Positions 18,787 to 30,282 of a stretch of 64,000 nucleotides of DNA are shown in pieces. The translations under genes and the position numbers were made by a program. Each line of letters starts with the position of its first letter. The first letter of the stretch is position 1. This DNA comes from Tubulanus polymorphus (Eukaryota > Nemertea > Palaeonemertea > Tubulaniformes > Tubulanidae). The stretch is from NCBI RefSeq assembly GCF_964204645.1, contig NC_134027.1:10652485-10716484 (forward strand), in the 5' to 3' direction. A model generated the notes under the pieces. That model saw only the letters and a list, made by a program, of their open reading frames with translations. It did no database searches and had not been told where the DNA came from.

Positions 18787-20655
18787 GGCCCCTGGCCCCG
18801 ATTTTATGGACTGGTTTTAGCTTTAACCCACGGGTTAACGCAATAAAGAAGTTTCCAGTTTCTAGGCGCCATTTTGTGGCGGTCCCTCGAGGTCCCTATT
18901 GTTGCGATAATTTGCGCTCAATTTTAAAATATAAGTTTAGTTTGAATATCATATAGTTCTGCAGTCCCTTGCTCGACGAAATCAATTTATACACCATTTT
19001 AAAGGAAATGAAATGCAGATATTTGCTGGCGATTCTTGGAATTTTTGAACGCAACAATTGAGAACAGTGACGATGTGAAACCAAGGACCGCATATCTTAA
19101 CCGTGCGTAAAAGAAATCGCAATATTTATTAATTTTAAAATATCTAAGTATCTCTTAAAGCTATATTTCCAATTTTCACAGAGGTTAAAGAGGGTTATTT
19201 GCAGTTAAAGCCTGCGTTGAACTTTTTAAATTATCTTTCCTGACGACTGATCTGTACCCGCTTGAGTTTGAGATTACGCGCAAAAGGGGTCTCCCACTGC
19301 GCACCGCCATTTCACTGAACACTTTTGTGAAAAGAAATCGCAAAAATGAAATTTTATTCTGGTTTGTAATTATCAATATTGCTTCTGATGGTTATATATT
19401 ACCTTTATTTTCGTATGGTTGAAAATGGACTTTGAGTGTTTTGATGAATTCGAGTTTTGTAGCGTTGGGAAATTAAAGGATTTCTTGTTAGAGTGGGGAC
19501 TTTCTGTGTTGGTTGCAAATGTGGCCTAGTTGAGAACCTAATTTGCGTTTCAACCGAATGTACCACTCATGGTTGGACACTAGAAAAAAATTCTAAGTTT
19601 ATATATAGTTTTGAATATGCGGCGCAGCTGAAAGTTGCCAAACTGGACGTTGACCCCCTAAAACAGAATATCAAATGGGGGACAGATATGAACCCCTTTA
19701 AATATTATATTGCAATTTTATATCAGTAAGGTTTTCTGGTCGATGTTTTCCAGCAAGAAGGTTGAGATTCATTAAATTCATCGTATGATCCCAGAATGAG
19801 GGATTACCAGAGAGAGATATGTGTTAAATATGTCCTAAGCGTTTAAATTGACTGGCACATTTCACCATCGACTCTAAAACGTTTGATTTCACCGAACACA
19901 AAATCGGCGCTAGGCTGGACGGGCTGTATACGACAATTCCTCAACTGGGCCGTTCACACTTCAATAGCGGGACAAACCGGATCCCGAAACCAGATTAACG
20001 AATTGCTCCCGCCAAAATACGGTACAAAGAAGATATGGATTATCATCTCAAAATATCCCCATGGAAAATGTGAAGAAATCAAATTGCATTTAAAAATTTC
20101 TTGTCGCAAATCTCAATGTTCAGTGAAATGGCGGTGCGCAGTGGGAGACCCCTTTTGCGCGTAATCTCAAACTCAAGCTAGTACAGATCAGTCGTCAGGA
20201 AAGATATTTTAGAAAATTCAACGCAGGCTTTAACTGCAAATAACCCTCTTTAACCTCTGTGAAAATTGGAAATATAGCTTTAAGAGATACTTAGATATTT
20301 TAAAATTAATAAATATTGCGATTTCTTTTACGCACGGTTAAGATATGCGGTCCTTGGTTTCACATCGTCACTGTTCTCAATTGTTGCGTTCAAAAATTCC
20401 AAGAATCGCCAGCTAATATCTGCATTTCATTTCCTTTAAAATGGTGTGTAAATTGATTTCGTCGAGCAAGGGACTGCAGAACTATATGATATTCAATCTA
20501 AACTTATGTTTTAAAAATGAGCGCAAATTATCGCAACAATGGGGACCTCGCGGGACCGCCACAAAATGGCGCCTAGAAACTGGAAACTTCTTTATTGAAA
20601 ATGAATTAAGTTAGCCCCCGAGTTCAAGTTAAAACCAGTCTATTAAACTGGGGCC
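18787..20655. mobile_element. Large foldback element with about 0.5-kb inverted arms
   Basis: The left arm (about 18787-19345) and right arm (about 20115-20655) are inverted copies. Examples are TTCTAGGCGCCATTTTGTGG versus CCACAAAATGGCGCCTAGAA, and GGTCTCCCACTGCGCACCGC versus GCGGTGCGCAGTGGGAGACC. About 770 bp of unique sequence lies between. In it, 19493-19729 (+) is a 78-aa frame with a CxC..C..C..H pattern (FCVGCKCGLVENLICVSTEC) that I cannot assign. This could be a non-autonomous DNA transposon with long TIRs. No target-site duplication was confirmed. Confidence 0.75.
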
Positions 20656-20789
20656 AGTTGCACAGTCGTGACTTAAGTCCAAAAGTGGTCTTAAATCTTA
20701 AGACTGGTCTCAGGTTGTTAGATTAACTATAGAACTAAGTTGGTCTTAGACTGGTCTTAAGTCTAAGCCATGACTGTGCAACCGGCCCC
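20650..20789. mobile_element. MITE, 140 bp, GGGGCC(A/G)GTTGCACAGTC termini
   Basis: Terminal inverted repeats GGGGCCAGTTGCACAGTC and GACTGTGCAACCGGCCCC enclose internally palindromic GACTTAAG/CTTAAGTC blocks. It abuts the outer end of the right arm of the large foldback element. Confidence 0.8.
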
Positions 20790-23700
20790 AGATGATTAAG
20801 AAGTAACGCGTTAACTAGCCAGATACAAGGACGGGTTAACAGTTGACGAAAATCGCCCCCCTCCCAATCGTCGAACTATCTAACATGTTTGTATGAGTAT
20901 ATTTGAAGGTTTACTTTCGTGAACTATTCGAAATCATCTCGATTTTCGTTTTACAGATGTTATCGACTTTTTTCTACTGAAACCAAATTCGACCAAGAAT
21001 CGTTTTGAGTTCGTTTTACTGATATTTACCGTACAGCCGACTTTTCGATTTAAATCGTAGTGCTTCATTTTTTAGACAGCAGGTCTCTGTAATACGTCTG
21101 CACCCCATTCTGTAAGCCTATCAACATTAAACATTTTGGCCAATATTCCGGTAATAATTGGTTCAAGGTTAATTCAATTAGAAATGGCGTATTACTATTT
21201 AGAAATACACCTAGAAAGTTATGCTTTCGCCAACCCACTATTACAGTGAAAGAATTTGAAAAACATACATCTTACTTCTATTGTGGTAGCTTGAGTAGTT
21301 TGGGTTTTTCTTCATTTGATACACTTAATCAGGAAAATATTTCTGTCGCCAATTTTGGAATAGGAGTTGACATATAAACCATAACGTAATAAGATATAGT
21401 TGAAGTATATTGAAAAGAGTATTTTTGTAGCCTGACGTGTGATAACCCCATTCGAGTCGTTGATGTGACAACAGCTGCTGTGGTGGGAGCGTTGTGACGT
21501 TTCGGATATCAAAATTCAGCTTCGGAAAAAGCGAGCACCTGCAATTAAGGTTAATCAAGCCTGGCGTGAGAAAACAAAACACGATTAGAAAGTTTGGTCA
21601 ATTGCAATGCACCGTACGAAATGGTCATTTTAATTTATGGAATCGTATTCATATAAACCATAAGAATGAATTGGGGTTTTGAATTTTGAAACTAAGTCGT
21701 TGGTAGTTGACATATCCACGCGATACCGGTAATGTATATTCCGTGTATGCATATGGTACAGTTATAATGGTAATTACAGATACGGATCAAAAAGTACAAT
21801 AGATGGTGACTAGAATCCTCAAAATGTGGTGCGTTGTTATAGTATTCATAATACTAAGGTTGATAGATGCAAAAGAACGTATTTTACCTACATGGCAATG
21901 TGTACTTATGCAAAATAGTCATAGTCATAGTAATTTGTGCAGTAGGCTTCAACCAAAAATACGGAGAAGTTTATCAAGGATATCCTCGTTGACAACCAGT
22001 CGCCAGCTACGTCAACGTGATACCATCACTCACTTCCGAACAACGGTCGTTCCCCTAGAGCCGGTGCTCAACTTGTTTACTACTTATAGCGTTACCACTA
22101 ACTAATCCTAAACTTTATACTTAACTCTTATCCTAACCCTAACCCTCTGGACCCTGAATACTTACCCGCTAGGCCCCAATCCCGGTTGAGAAAACCGCCA
22201 TTCTGTTTTTGAAGTGCGCCATGACACCTCGCAGACCAGATAAACATTCTTAAAGCAGCAACCAAGGCCAAATTTGGTTTTTGTATCTAGTCGGCTATAG
22301 TGGTTGGAACTAATAACCGAATGTGCTTATTTTCTGAACTTTATCCGGAATGTTCCGACTAACTTACGTTCGGTTTCACGTAGTTCGACTATAGTCGACT
22401 AACTCCGATAACCGAAGTTCGCCCACGCCACGCGACAAAATATAGGCATACATCTTTCGTGCGTAATTCCCATGAAATGTACGTATCAAAACAAAAGCTG
22501 AACGAGATAAATTCGTTTTTGTAATCATATCATTTTTCTAAATTCCTAAACGTGGTTAGCACATGTGTTAGTGGTAAATGAGTTATGAGCTACGTATGGA
22601 AAGTTTGTAGGTTCGACATTTTCTCAATCGGCCTACTCAATGGGCGCGATGAAAAAATCCTTGCGAATTCAAGAGCTGATCATTTGGTGTTACCGATACA
22701 AACTGTTCGTAAATTCATGGCAGAATCGCGATTTTCGAGTTGTAACTAATGTATCAATCGGGAGCGGTAGTGACTCTGGGGTGTTCATAATTTCGCCAGA
22801 AATGTCGTGATGTAATTGAATACAATTTCGATATTTATCGTCGACTATTTGTGTGCGAAATTACGGACGAACTATCACCAATTAAATAGTCACCAAGTAT
22901 AATTTCCTATGTAGTATATACATTCATCGGTCGCTATTTATGTTACAGGAATACTAGCGATACATACGTATCCACGATATCCGACGCGTTTTCAACTTTT
23001 TCACCACTATACGTATTGTCATTTTTCATCGTGTTGTAGCCTAAGTATTTTTTAACTATCTTTCAACGGATTTCTTCATATCTCACTCAATGAATAGTGT
23101 GGCAATCAAGTCTCGATCGAAGGATGAGTACAACGCGTAGGCCTACTAACAGACGGAAACCCATTTTTACACAAGTTGAAAACTTGTCTAAACATACGTA
23201 AGCAGAGTTCTGTCATGAGTATAGGAACAGAGAGAATGCTTTGCGGATCGAATGATATAGGTAGGGGCATACTTCGCAGATTGGGTATCTTGTTTTCGTA
23301 TATGTATATCATTTTGTATTGTTTAAGAAACGGTCAACAGAACGCGAGCAATTCAGACGGAGATAAATGTAAGTATTCATTTTAATTGATAGAAAGTCGG
23401 GATGATTTACAAATCAGAAAAGTTGTCAACTATACGTACGAAACCAGCCTAATGAACTTCCCGGTAAATAATCCAAAGACCCAACTGAAAAAGTAACGGC
23501 GAGGCCTGGATAAGTGTATATTATATAAGAATGAAGGAATATGTTTCTCATCAATTATATTGAGGCCGGTTTTTATTTACGTGACGTCAGCGTTTTGTTA
23601 GTTTAACCAGTTGTTTGTTGCGTATCCTGGAATAATCTCTCCCGAACGCATATTACTCACGCAATAATAATAAGTGTTTCGCGCGGAATGATTTGCTTTA

Positions 23701-26530
23701 CAACCGATGCGGGACCCAGCAACTTTCCCCCGAATTTTCGGATGATGTAGAGTACCATTGGGTTCGTGGCTCGTTCTGCTGATTTTACAGGTAAATACAT
23801 TTGTTTGTATGAAAATTATCGAAAATGCATGCATTTCTGATGGTATGTAGATGGGAGTAAAGAATAAAGTTATTGAAAATGAATCCAGTTCCATTTTACG
23901 TGATTTTTGTGATTGACAAGGTCTGATAACCGAGCACAATTTGGAATGCGAGCGCTGCACGTTATGTAATGACATATAAATAAGCGTGAAGTGTAAGTGA
24001 GATTCTACAAATGGAAATGTTAGAACCAAGCCCAGTCCTACGGGATGTCTTATATTTGTAAAGAAATCTGTTGAAACGTGACAGCTAACATACCGTAAGC
24101 ATAGTTACCCGGCATTGGTCAAAATTGGGATTTCAAAGCACAGGTATAACCGAATCGCCTTATCTAGGATTTTGTGTCGTATTCAGTTAGTACACTGGTA
24201 ATATCTTTTTAATGTTTCTAGAAGGGGGGCGTGATCCAGGCACCTGAAATCCTCCCTTATATACGTCTCTGCAGAACCTTATGGTTACGTAATTAAAAAA
24301 CGGGAGGGGTTTGACTCAACCACAGTTAAACAAATATCGTGCAGCAAATGAATCACCTCTTATGACACAGCATGTTTTGGGATGGGTAGAATTGGTATAA
24401 ACTATAGTAAACGCGCCGGGTTGTGTTGGTCTTACAACCATCCGATGTAAAGCCGCGTACGATATCGAATTGGGCTGTTCTTTTTGAGTCATTTCGTGTA
24501 TATTCAAATGTTTGAACTGCGCCGGTCGATGCAAATAAGTTTTCTCTCATCAGCCGCAATGAATGTAATGCGGTTAATCAACCAATCAAAACGATAACAA
24601 GTTATTTTGTTTCCAGCGTGGGGGGCTTGCCCGCGAACGAGAGATAATTTTCTAATTCTAGCTAATTCAGTCGGAGTTCATCGCTTTGTTTATTTGACGT
24701 ATAGTTTTTGCCTAACACGTGGAAGCCCTTCGTCTGACACCTGCACGAAGGATGGGTAACGATCTTATAACCTATCTTCGGAATTCTATCTGAAAAAAAA
24801 CGTAATCGATCGAGTGTTTACCCGTGGTTAAGTGGCTGATTTTCATTCGATTCGATAGCTCAGCGAGTTTCTACGCGTTTCCTAGCTAGTCTGATCGAGA
24901 ACGGATATAGCTCGCTAATTCACGGGCTTTGTCATGGCTTAACCAGTGGATGATCCACTAAACCATGGACGAGAAAAGTACAAGAGAACTTACCCAACTT
25001 TTGAACGAATAAAAACTGAACTTTAAGTTCTGTAGCACGTAAGTTATTACTATTCGAAAAAGCTAAACGGCTATATTTTGAATGTATTTTTTATAACTTT
25101 TACGCGGTTTTGTTCGTTGACGTTTAAATGAGGTCGTGCGTAATTTGAAACAATGCAATGAAAACAAATTGCCGCAACACCACTTAGCCTGGTTTGATAT
25201 TTCTATATTTGAATGTGCGCTTCTATGTACATAATTTCGGGCAGTTCGCTAATGTCTCATTGCGTCTCTTAATAGCCATTATTAAGGTGGCGGTATCGCC
25301 AAATGAGCACAATGCATAAAAATGAAAATCACTGGCGTCTCGTCACAGGTATTCATCATTTTCGACACGGAAAAAAGGAGGGGGAAAAAAACCAAGAGAC
25401 AAAATGTGTGTAAAAATAAACAGGTTCGAATGGAGAAGGAAAATCTTGGAATATGACCCGTCAATGCAAATAGTTCAATGGTGGTTTATGATATACCTTT
25501 GGGGTACGTTTACGATGAGTCAATATAATAATATCATATCTCTATTATAGCTTGACCTAAGCATGTCATATTTCCGCATATATATCTTTTGTGCGCAAAA
25601 CGACTATCCGGCCAATGCAAACCCGTAATGTATGTCTAAGCAAATAGCGAACATATCCAGGATTAAAACAAAGTGCGAGTATTTTGTCAGCGGTTTTTTA
25701 AGAATGTTTGATCGATTCAGTTTGCAGGGGGCTGTATCGTCCTTTGATTCGACGTGTCAAGCAACGAAAGGCCATTGTTAAAGATTATCAATTAAATGCT
25801 TCACTCGGCCTTTGCCTGTCATTTTTGCGATCGTATCTGTCAGTCACATTTGCATTGCATTTCACTGTGCGTGTATTTTGGATTATCATTTGTGATCGAT
25901 TAGGTACTTAACTCATTTATCTATTCTTAATTAAACTTATCAATCAGTGTTAAGGTTCGTAACCGCCAAACCGCCACTCTTTGTTACAATTAGTGTTTAT
26001 TAATGTATAAACTATTATTGTATTAACGTATTAATGTATAAACTCTTATAAACTATTTTCACCAGACTCAGTTGTGGACCCTCGTATACGAAGCTCTTGA
26101 CCGAAGTCAATGAAATATCTTGCCAGATGACGTCGATTATATTTACGTCGACATTTTGAAGTAGTGGCGCATGTATTTTCAATCAGATAGCGCAGATATG
26201 GAATAAGTCTTGACGACGAAGAGGTCAAATTATTTTTGCACGAATTGGCAACTATACTCTCAAATAAGTTAAATACCACAATTACAAATTGGATTAAATG
26301 AGTTCATTTAAACAACTTCTTTCACACATTTTATCCGAGTCATTGTGGGTTTTAACTTATTTGAGTAGGCTTCAATTTGTGGACTTTTATTCACGCGTGA
26401 TTGTGTTTCGAAAATTTATTCAACTATTTTCAAGTTCCTTTTCATACGCATTAGAGATTGATTCAGAACAGTAACTTTTCGTTTCTTTTTCAGTATCGGC
26501 CTTGTTGAATCTTGATTGACACCGATGGTT
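20790..26530. other. Long intergenic stretch with decayed repeats
   Basis: No gene I can support. A possible first exon at 21827-21925 (+, MWCVVIVFIILRLIDAKERI, a secretion-signal-like segment) has no recognisable continuation. 22132-22147 has two copies of CCTAAC, too few to call an interstitial telomere. 22265-22425 is a MITE listed separately. Confidence 0.4.
22265..22425. mobile_element. MITE copy, GTCGACTATAGTCGAC family
   Basis: In opposite orientation to 28395-28560. It shares GGCCAAATTTGGTTTTTGTA, CTAGTCGGCTATAG, ATTCCGGAATG-like and TAGTCGACTAACTC blocks. Confidence 0.75.
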
Positions 26531-26538
26531 TTTAGCGT

Positions 26539-28169
26539 ATGATGGAAAATTTCAAAACTACATTGCGGAATGAATTCCGCTTGGAGAAGTTATTTTTCAC
26601 CCATTCGAACCAAGAAGATTTCTACAAGAGTCAGGTCGGTGCAATCCATTTGACATCGAGGTTACGGAAGATCCTTGAAAAGCCTGAAAATTACTATTTT
26701 ATCATCAATGTTTGAATACTGGACGTAATAATATTTAGTCTGCAGCATCGTAAATAAATGTGGGCACTCCATTTCATTTCCTGATAGCAACTTAATAAAT
26801 TACACTTGCTTCCATTAAACGCAGTAAAATGCGGATATGTATAGGTTAGCGAAAAAATTATAACGATGCTGTGCCTACTAAACATATCAAGCTCCCATCA
26901 ATCCGCAACATAACAGTTTAACAAATATAGCTTCGATCGTTCGAGCTATCGAAAACAGGCTATAAACTATATCATTTTAATATGTCATAAACTGACTTTT
27001 TAAAGTATACCATAAACTCAGGACTCAGTTCGATAGTTGCCAGTTAAAACATTAGAAATATGAACTGAATTATTTTCTTTATCTTAAAGTAGGGATTGAC
27101 CCTATTATTCATTTGATTGTTAGATTTCGTTTGGTTTGTTTTGATTTAGTGCCCCATACAAACCCACCACATCTGCCGGGAGCGAAGCAGGGGGTTTGAT
27201 TTTGAAAACGGAAATCGAAGTATTGCAGATATAGTTGCGTGGATCTACAATTCTAATTACAGGGTCAAACTTAACCAAGAACTGTGGGGATTTTTCTAGC
27301 AATGAGCTCTATTTTTCTCATTTCAGTGGTTGGAATGTCATCCAGTTTTGTTTTTGGCGCTGAGGGCCGCCTTTGCCTTGTACCAGACGATCGTTTACAT
27401 TTATTCGGTGGCCGCGGAACCGTGGAAACCGGGGCCGACCAGGCGCCACTTTAACCTCGCATTTATCACGCGATGGACGTACGCGTTGTTGACCGCCTAT
27501 CAGCTCGTAGCGTTTGTCGTGGCGCTGATCGGTTTTTACAAATCGCGCGAGCGGCTGCGCCAGAAACGACAACGACCACGACGCGACGCGCCATCGAATG
27601 AGGAAAATCAGACGGCAACATCCGGCATGCTCGAGATAGAGAAGCCGAACGCGGTCGGCTGCGACGATCAATCGAAAAAACCACTAGTTAATCAGGGGTT
27701 AATCAAATTACATTGGCTGTTGTACGAAGCGACGTTGAATTCCTCGTTTATCATCTCACTAATGTACTGGGGGTTCGTTCACAAATCTGAACCGTTTAAA
27801 TTTGACACGTACGCTGCCCACGCGTTCAACAGCGTCATGATGGTCGTTGATTTCTCGGTGAACGCGGTTCCCGTTAGACTTCTTCACGTTGTGTACACGA
27901 TGGTTTTCTCGACCGTTTACGTTATATTCACCGTCATTTACTTCGCGGTCGATCCGGAAAACAACGTGCTCTACTTGGGCGTGTTGGACTGGCGTCGACC
28001 GGGAAAAGCCACGGTGGTTTGTTTGTGCCTGGTCTTCCTGGTGGTACCTTTGTTTCAGACCTTCTGGTTCGTCTTATATCGCATAAAGTTACTCGTGACG
28101 AAAATTCACAATCGCTCGAAAGAAAATGCTAAATCGAATGGCCAAGTGCATAACGATACTCGGCAATAA
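26539..28169 (+). CDS. Protein rolling stone-like (TMEM) membrane protein, two exons
   Basis: Exon 1 is 26539-26634 (ATGATGGAAAAT.., ending LEKLFFTHSNQEDFYKSQ, donor CAG-GTCGGT). Exon 2 is 27327-28169 (acceptor TTTCAG, starting WLECHPVLFLALRAAFALYQ). The junction is phase 0 and gives about 312 aa. Six or so hydrophobic helices are visible: LFLALRAAFALYQTIVYIYS, AYQLVAFVVALIGF, LNSSFIISLMYWGFV, LLHVVYTMVFSTVYVIFTVI, ATVVCLCLVFLVVPLFQTFW. The block KLHWLLYEATLNSSFII and the tail LDWRRPGKA are typical of the rolling stone family (fly Rost is involved in myoblast fusion). Biochemical function is not known. The cytosolic loop after TM2 is basic. The gene appears intact. Confidence 0.88.
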
Positions 28170-28394
28170 CAATGGCCATACATTATATGTCTGAAAAAAC
28201 CAATGAAATGTCCTTCCTCGTTCGTGAAAAACGTTGTCATCTTAGGGGCCAAATAAGTCTGAAGATAGTTCATCTCATCTATCGGAATAGTGGCCCGTTC
28301 GACGATTCTTCTGAGCGTGTAACAAAGTCAAATCACAGTTATTACGCGCTCATGGTGCTCTCGATAGGACCACGCAGCCTATCGAGCTCCTACA

Positions 28395-28560
28395 GCCAGG
28401 GCCACCTTCGGTTATCTGAGTTAGTCGACTATAGTCGAACTAAACGAAACCGAATGTCCGTTAGTCGGAACCATATTCCGGATAGTTCGAAAATCAAGCG
28501 CATTCGGTTATTAGTTGACCACTAGCCGACTAGATACGAAAACCGAATTTGGCCCTGGGC
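28395..28560. mobile_element. MITE, CAGGGCCA termini
   Basis: The ends CAGGGCCACCTTCGGTTATC and GAAAACCGAATTTGGCCCTG are inverted repeats, and internal blocks CGACTATAGTCGAAC and CCGACTAGATAC match the two other copies in the window. It is just downstream of the rolling stone-like gene. Confidence 0.85.
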
Positions 28561-30275
28561 GTCGTATTTCACCTATAAGTATCAGCAGAAAAGTGAAATT
28601 AAACAGTACTGAAAGCTACACAAAGAGCGCATTACGAATGACCCGTTACTGTTCGAAGCAATTATGATACAGACGGAATTTGACCTGTTGCGAATATTGT
28701 TCGAAGCGCATATTATAACATATAACCATCTCGACCAATTGCCAATTCATGAAGAGGATCGTACCTAATTGCTCAATTGTTTAATCATTTTGATGTTATT
28801 TAGATATGTTTCATTCGTAGGTTGATTATCAATAGACACACATATTTCAACAGGTCGCGTGATAAACTACGTACGTAGTTACATGTATCCGGTTATTTTA
28901 CCCATTTCATGGGGGAAACTCACGAAAATGGTAGCACACAAAATGAGGCATTTCTCAGAAGCATTTTACACGGGAGGAAATTATTTGAATTCCTGAGTTG
29001 TTGTGTGTATATCTGTCACGTGTCGCTTCGACGGGAAGGTTTACTGTACATGTATACATTATGCAGAGTTTATATAACATCACCAGATTACCAATTTTAA
29101 ACAATGAAATAAATTTCGTTTTTATTGCAGAATGACATGCTTTTTATCCGATCATTTCTGCATTTTTGACGCAGAGTTCTACTCTACAACTTACAAGTTC
29201 TACTGACTCGAGAAGAAACAAGTTGACTGTATTGTCAGCCCGAAAGTGACATTTTCGGATTCACGACAGAAATGCTCAGTGTACATACTCATCTCTTCGA
29301 CTGGAAGTTATGAATGGAAAGGACAGTATCACAAATAACCCCTGTGAAGCTGGCTACCGGTTCCCGGTTCCCGATTCGGCTCCCGATTCAAAAACATTTT
29401 GAACCGGGAGCCGAATCGGGAACCTGGAACCAGTAGCCGGCTACCGGTTCGGCTCCCGATTCAAAATGTTTTTGAATCGGGAGCCGAATCGGGAACCGGG
29501 AACCGGGAGCCAGCTTCACAGGGGTTCACAAATATGCTATCTTTACATCCTACGCAAATATTTTGTATACAATGCGTATTAAAAAGCTACGGAAATAGTA
29601 ACATAAAAATCTAGATCAATTCGATCATACCGAGCTGTCGTATCGGGCGAAAATACACCGTACTTTTGTTTATAATCATAACGGTCATTAGATGTAGGGG
29701 ACGCGGGATAATCGACGTGTTATACGTTATGTCAAATTACGCAATAAACTGCGGCTAGAATAGCAATCTGTTCACGTATGAACATGGAAAATACCTCGGA
29801 AAAATTTTGCGAATAATTTTCAATGCGATATTGCATAAATTATCTCCCGCGTATGACAGACTATGTGGGAATCTGTACGAATGGACCTACAGCGACACAG
29901 CTCCCCGACGAGGCGTTCAGTGATTGGCTGTGTATTGTGTTTACACAGCAGAACAAAATGGCGGAAACTCTCTTGTGAAAAATCGATTCAATAAAGGTTT
30001 ATTGCTTACGTAACAAAATAAAAAATCGGCGCTATGGAATGGCGTCAAATCCAATTAAAACTATTGAAATCTTTACAATTCATACTATGAAATACGCGAT
30101 AGATTCATTTAAGCGGAAAACCCGTTATCGCTGTCGTAACATATTTATCCTATATATCAATTTCTTTACATTGCGACAACGAGCAATATTACGCAATATT
30201 AACACAAATATAAAAGTTCTCCAACCCAATGAATATGCGTTTCGGATCGTTGCATTGGTTAAATGTTGAAAGTAA
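28561..30275. other. Intergenic
   Basis: Apart from the 188-bp MITE, no supported gene between the rolling stone-like gene and the receptor gene. Confidence 0.5.
29338..29525. mobile_element. 188-bp MITE with 9-bp target duplication (MULE-like)
   Basis: Termini ACCCCTGTGAAGCTGGCT and AGCCAGCTTCACAGGGGT are flanked on both sides by TCACAAATA, a 9-bp target-site duplication (29329-29337 and 29526-29534). A 9-bp duplication fits Mutator-like elements. The inside is almost entirely inverted repeats of CGGGAACCGGG and GGGAGCCGAATC, so the whole element can fold back. No coding capacity. Confidence 0.9.
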
Positions 30276-30282
30276 TGCGTTA

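Noticed and set aside
22125-22150. Possible interstitial telomere (CCTAAC units)
   Set aside because: Only two to three units; too short to distinguish from chance.
24830-24900. TAGCTCAGCGAGTTT resembling a tRNA D-arm
   Set aside because: No matching acceptor, anticodon or T-arm at the proper spacing; no tRNA or rRNA gene recognised anywhere in the window.
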